Assembly (NCBI RefSeq): GCF_015234135.1
Contig: NZ_JADGIK010000004.1
Location: 1 to 64,000 of the forward strand
Length of the DNA: 64,000 bases
Source of the DNA: Faecalibacter rhinopitheci
GTDB taxonomy: Bacteria > Bacteroidota > Bacteroidia > Flavobacteriales > Weeksellaceae
Direction: 5' to 3'
Both the position numbers and the translations under genes were made by a program. Numbering within the stretch: the stretch's first letter is position 1; each line of letters starts with the position of its first letter. The notes beneath the pieces are model-generated. The model saw only the letters and a list, made by a program, of their open reading frames with translations, made no database searches and was not told the DNA's origin. Positions 60,885 to 64,000 of the stretch are shown piece by piece.

Positions 60885-62222
60885 ATGGATGATTTCATCG
60901 CAGCTCGAAGTCAGATGGCTTTATCGCTCGGCTTTCACATTGTATTTTCCTGTGTAGGGATGGTAATGCCATTTATGATGGCTATTGCGCATTATAAATA
61001 CTTAAAAACAGAAAAAGAAATTTACAAAGGGCTTACCAAAGCATGGAGTAAAGGTGTTGCTATATTGTTTGCAACTGGTGCAGTTTCGGGTACAATGTTA
61101 TCCTTTGAATTAGGACTGTTATTCCCTAAATTTATGGAACATGCAGGGCCAATTTTTGGAATGCCTTTTTCGTTAGAAGGAACAGCATTTTTTATAGAAG
61201 CAATAGCATTAGGATTTTTTCTGTATGGTTGGGAGAAATTTAATAAATGGTTCCATTGGATTTGTGGAGTTATAGTCGGTATTTCAGGATTATCTTCCGG
61301 TATATTAGTTGTTGCGGCGAATGCATGGATGAATTCTCCGTCGGGTTTTGATTATATCAATGGAGAATATCTAAATATTGATCCAATAAAAGCCATGTTT
61401 AATGCCGCTTGGTTTTCTCAAGCCTTACATATGACTATTGCAGCTTTTTGTGCTACTGGATTTGCTGTGGCAGGTTTACATGCTTATCTTATTTTGAAAA
61501 ATAAGAACATAGAGTTTCATAAAAAAGCTTTTAAAATTAGTGCTACAATGGCTGTTATCGCAGCATTATTAATGCCATTAAGTGGTGATATTTCTGCAAA
61601 AGACGTAGCAAAGCGTCAGCCCATAAAATTAGCTGCAATGGAAGCTCATTTTAAAACTGAAGAGAGTGCACCATTTATTTTGGGTGGAATTGTAGATCAA
61701 AAAAATGAAAAAGTAAATTATGCCATCAAGATACCTGGTGTTTTAAGCTTTCTTGTTCATTCGGATTTTAATAAAGAAGTAAAAGGTTTGAACGAGTTTC
61801 CGAGGGATGAATGGCCACCTGTATCTATAGTACACTATGCCTTTCAAATCATGATTACATTTGGAATGTTAATGATGGGCATTGCTATTGTGTATCTATT
61901 TGCAAAATTTTTCAAGAAAGAATGGATGGAGAAAAAATGGATGTTTCGGTTATTCGTTTGTGCTACCCCATTTGGTTATATTGCTCTAGAAGCAGGTTGG
62001 ACTGTAACAGAAGTTGGGCGCCAACCTTGGATAATATATGGAGTAATGCGAACAATAGATGCTGTAACACCCATGCCTGGTATACAATATTCATTTTATA
62101 TTTTCACCGCAGTATTTGTTTCATTATCAATTATATTAGTGTTTTTGATGAATCGACAAATTCAAATGGTGGCAAAATTATATGATCCAAATGATCCAGA
62201 CTATAATCCTAAAAAATATTAA
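60885..62222 (+). CDS. cydA: Cytochrome bd ubiquinol oxidase subunit I
   Basis: A 445-residue membrane protein with about nine membrane segments. The heme ligand H18 is in SLGFHIVF, and GRQPWIIYGVMRT holds the family signature GRQPW. At 445 residues it lacks the long quinol-loop insertion of E. coli CydA, so it belongs to the short-loop (Cio-like) class common outside enterobacteria. It reduces oxygen with menaquinol or ubiquinol without pumping protons, and helps at low oxygen. cydB starts two bases after its stop. Confidence 0.95.
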   Translation: MDDFIAARSQMALSLGFHIVFSCVGMVMPFMMAIAHYKYLKTEKEIYKGLTKAWSKGVAILFATGAVSGTMLSFELGLLFPKFMEHAGPIFGMPFSLEGTAFFIEAIALGFFLYGWEKFNKWFHWICGVIVGISGLSSGILVVAANAWMNSPSGFDYINGEYLNIDPIKAMFNAAWFSQALHMTIAAFCATGFAVAGLHAYLILKNKNIEFHKKAFKISATMAVIAALLMPLSGDISAKDVAKRQPIKLAAMEAHFKTEESAPFILGGIVDQKNEKVNYAIKIPGVLSFLVHSDFNKEVKGLNEFPRDEWPPVSIVHYAFQIMITFGMLMMGIAIVYLFAKFFKKEWMEKKWMFRLFVCATPFGYIALEAGWTVTEVGRQPWIIYGVMRTIDAVTPMPGIQYSFYIFTAVFVSLSIILVFLMNRQIQMVAKLYDPNDPDYNPKKY

Positions 62223-62224
62223 AT

Positions 62225-63235
62225 ATGATCTATGTTGTAATTGCATTTTTATGGACGGCTCTAGGTATGTATATTATATTTGGAGGTGCAGATTTTGGAG
62301 CAGGTATTGTTGAACTGTTCTCAAAAAAAGATTATAGAGAAAGATCGCAGACCATAATGTATAAATCCATAGGTCCTATATGGGAAGCCAATCACATGTG
62401 GTTAATTATAGCTATTGTAATCCTTTTTGTTGGTTTTCCAAAAATTTATGCAGATTTATCTAATTATTTACATATTCCGTTAGTAATTATGTTGCTTGGT
62501 ATTATTGCTAGAGGAACATCTTTTACATTTCGAAATTATGATGTTATAAAAGATAGATGGCATAAGTTATATACTTATATATTCACGTTTTCTAGTTTAA
62601 TTACTCCATTATTTTTAGGAATAATTGCAGCTGCTACTGTATCAGGTTCTATTGACACTGAATCTAAAGATTTTTTAACTGCTTATATATATTCATGGCT
62701 TACATGGTTTAATATTTCAGTTGGAATTTTCACAGTTTCTATATGTGGATTTTTAGCTTCTATATACACAATCTATACAGTAGATGACAGAGATGAAGCA
62801 AAATTTTTACGAATAAGAGCAAACAAATTTACATATGCAATTTTTATAACAGGAGGTTTGGTATTCCTTATTTCATTTTGGAAAAATGTTCCTCTAATAG
62901 ATTGGATTTTTTCTCATTGGATAGGATATCTCTCTGTAAGTTTAGCAACCATATCTATTATATTTTTAACTCAAGCTCTTAAGCGTGAACAAGATATTTT
63001 AATAAGAATATTAGCAGGATTTATAGTTTTAATGATTTTATTTTCAGTTTCTTATTCTCATTTTCCGAATTTATTGTTATTTAAAAATGGAACAACATTA
63101 TCACTATTAGATTCTAATCATTCTCAGCGTACTATAGAATTACTAGGATGGGCTTTATTGCTAGGAAGTGTTTTTATTTTGCCATTTTTATTTTATTTGA
63201 TTTATTCTTTTAATAAAAAGACTTTTTTGAAATAA
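62225..63235 (+). CDS. cydB: Cytochrome bd ubiquinol oxidase subunit II
   Basis: A 336-residue membrane protein with eight or nine segments. Family features: FLWTALGMYIIFGGADFGAG at the N terminus, GPIWEANHMWLI (the conserved W.E..H motif) and ARGTSFTFRNY. It stabilises the heme pair of CydA. No cydX-like peptide is recognised downstream, although a 53-residue lipoprotein-like frame begins 45 bases later. Confidence 0.95.
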   Translation: MIYVVIAFLWTALGMYIIFGGADFGAGIVELFSKKDYRERSQTIMYKSIGPIWEANHMWLIIAIVILFVGFPKIYADLSNYLHIPLVIMLLGIIARGTSFTFRNYDVIKDRWHKLYTYIFTFSSLITPLFLGIIAAATVSGSIDTESKDFLTAYIYSWLTWFNISVGIFTVSICGFLASIYTIYTVDDRDEAKFLRIRANKFTYAIFITGGLVFLISFWKNVPLIDWIFSHWIGYLSVSLATISIIFLTQALKREQDILIRILAGFIVLMILFSVSYSHFPNLLLFKNGTTLSLLDSNHSQRTIELLGWALLLGSVFILPFLFYLIYSFNKKTFLK

Positions 63236-63279
63236 ATAATGGTACATATTTTGTGATAGCTGAATTATAATTAAGAAAA

Positions 63280-63441
63280 ATGATGAAATACATATTCATG
63301 TTTATCATTTGCTTTTTTATAATAGGATGTAAGTATAAATCACCGAAAGCTAAATATTCAATAATTGAAGTAGATACAATAGCAATCGACTTGAAAGATT
63401 TGCAGACAGACGTAAAGGAGGTAAGTGATATAGAAGATTAG
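63280..63441 (+). CDS. Small lipoprotein-like protein (53 aa)
   Basis: A short frame with two adjacent ATGs (63280 and 63283) and stop TAG at 63439-63441. The product starts MMKYIFMFIICFFIIGC with a lipobox-like IIGC, then KYKSPKAKYS and an acidic end (EVDTIAIDLKDLQTDVKEVS then DIED). It is not CydX: it lacks that peptide's Trp-containing helix and has a lipidation Cys. Such tiny lipoproteins downstream of respiratory operons occur, but no role is known. It is followed by a strong terminator, which supports it as the last gene of the cyd transcript. Confidence 0.6.
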   Translation: MMKYIFMFIICFFIIGCKYKSPKAKYSIIEVDTIAIDLKDLQTDVKEVSDIED

Positions 63442-63470
63442 ATAAATTTAAGTTACTCGATTGATAGATA

Positions 63471-63528
63471 GTAGTTAAAAAAATAAAAGTCATGGAAATA
63501 TTTCCATGACTTTTATTTTTTTAACTAC
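63471..63528. terminator. Perfect 58-bp palindrome, bidirectional terminator
   Basis: All 29 bases of 63471-63499 pair with 63500-63528, with core AAAGTCATGGAAAT and its complement and flanking GTAGTTAAAAAAA / TTTTTTTAACTAC. It ends the cyd transcript and, on the minus strand, the lysS gene. Confidence 0.9.
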
Positions 63529-63554
63529 CTTTTATAGATTTATAAAAAGGTAGT
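63523..63554. repeat. Inverted repeat sharing an arm with the 58-bp palindrome
   Basis: ACTACCTTTTATA and TATAAAAAGGTAGT form a second hairpin (one extra A). Its left arm starts inside the right arm of the larger palindrome, so the two hairpins compete for ACTAC. Confidence 0.7.
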
Positions 63555-63586
63555 GATTTTTCAAATTTATATAAAATAAGATTATT

Positions 63587-64000
<414 letters not shown>

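Noticed and set aside
63280-63441. Calling the small frame after cydB CydX
   Set aside because: It has a lipobox Cys and an acidic tail and lacks the Trp-containing CydX helix.

Overview
The window is about 32% GC chromosomal DNA from a member of the Bacteroidota, class Flavobacteriia. The gene set (GLPGLI, DUF2911 and DUF5522 families, a MoxR/DUF58/SpoIIM operon, kbl plus short-chain threonine dehydrogenase, a LysS with a C-terminal extension) fits Weeksellaceae or Flavobacteriaceae. Many genes are preceded by the Bacteroidota promoter pattern, TTG about 16-21 bases before TAnnTTTG. Genus cannot be fixed from the sequence alone. I saw no insertion sequence, prophage, integrase or CRISPR array. 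Most of the window is housekeeping core.

Layout. 1-86: the 3' end of a 5S rRNA, so an rRNA operon lies to the left. 0.39-3.1 kb: an exported gene broken by an in-frame amber codon, then GLPGLI and TlpA-like exported proteins. 3.3-7.4 kb: a tight operon queA, rlmN, an exported beta-propeller-like protein and a polyprenyl diphosphate synthase. 7.4-9.2 kb: thioredoxin lipoprotein and outer-membrane barrel. 9.3-13.1 kb: purB, a fructosamine-kinase-like gene and purA. 13.2-14.6 kb: DsbA/FrnE-type oxidoreductase and an Amidase_3 protein that has lost its catalytic Glu. 14.7-20.6 kb: six overlapping genes (SpoIIM-like, membrane protein, DUF4129, DUF4350, MoxR ATPase, DUF58), with an RDD protein divergent. 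21.3-24.1 kb: YchJ, an unlisted 48-residue membrane protein, and a cell-wall-sugar recycling set (AmgK-like kinase, stand-alone RapZ C-terminal domain, MurU-like nucleotidyltransferase). 24.2-32.3 kb: a decayed lipoprotein gene, acyl-CoA dehydrogenase, threonine dehydrogenase, M13 peptidase, rhodanese, rpsO and pnp. 32.3-37.7 kb: small membrane and exported proteins, alkaline phosphatase, a COG0523 metallochaperone with a palindromic operator candidate on its promoter, a metallophosphoesterase and a small acetyltransferase. 37.7-48.1 kb: dicarboxylate symporter, AddB-like nuclease, a frameshifted MORN-type gene, kbl, a membrane-anchored acetyltransferase, a MerR/B12-fold regulator without B12 ligands, a LysM muramidase, a D-cysteine desulfhydrase-like enzyme and a small HExxH membrane protein. 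48.2-57.2 kb: DUF5522, DUF2911, then jetC-jetB-jetA, a pentapeptide protein, a VOC protein and an Amidase_2 lipoprotein. 57.2-57.98 kb: six tRNA genes as two tandem copies of Ser-Pro-Arg. 58.2-64.0 kb: plsC with an acyl-ACP desaturase, cydAB, a small lipoprotein and the 3' end of lysS.

The most notable system is the SMC-type cassette at 49.1-54.6 kb. It has JetA (DUF3375), JetB (DUF4194) and JetC (MukB-like ATPase) with overlapping reading frames, but the expected nuclease JetD is absent and a strong terminator closes the operon right after jetC. It is either a Wadjet whose nuclease lies elsewhere or a nuclease-free MksBEF-like condensin. A Qnr-like pentapeptide protein is encoded just upstream on the same strand. 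Second in interest are the AmgK / RapZ-C / MurU operon, which couples sugar salvage to a probable amino-sugar sensor, and the palindrome over the metallochaperone promoter.
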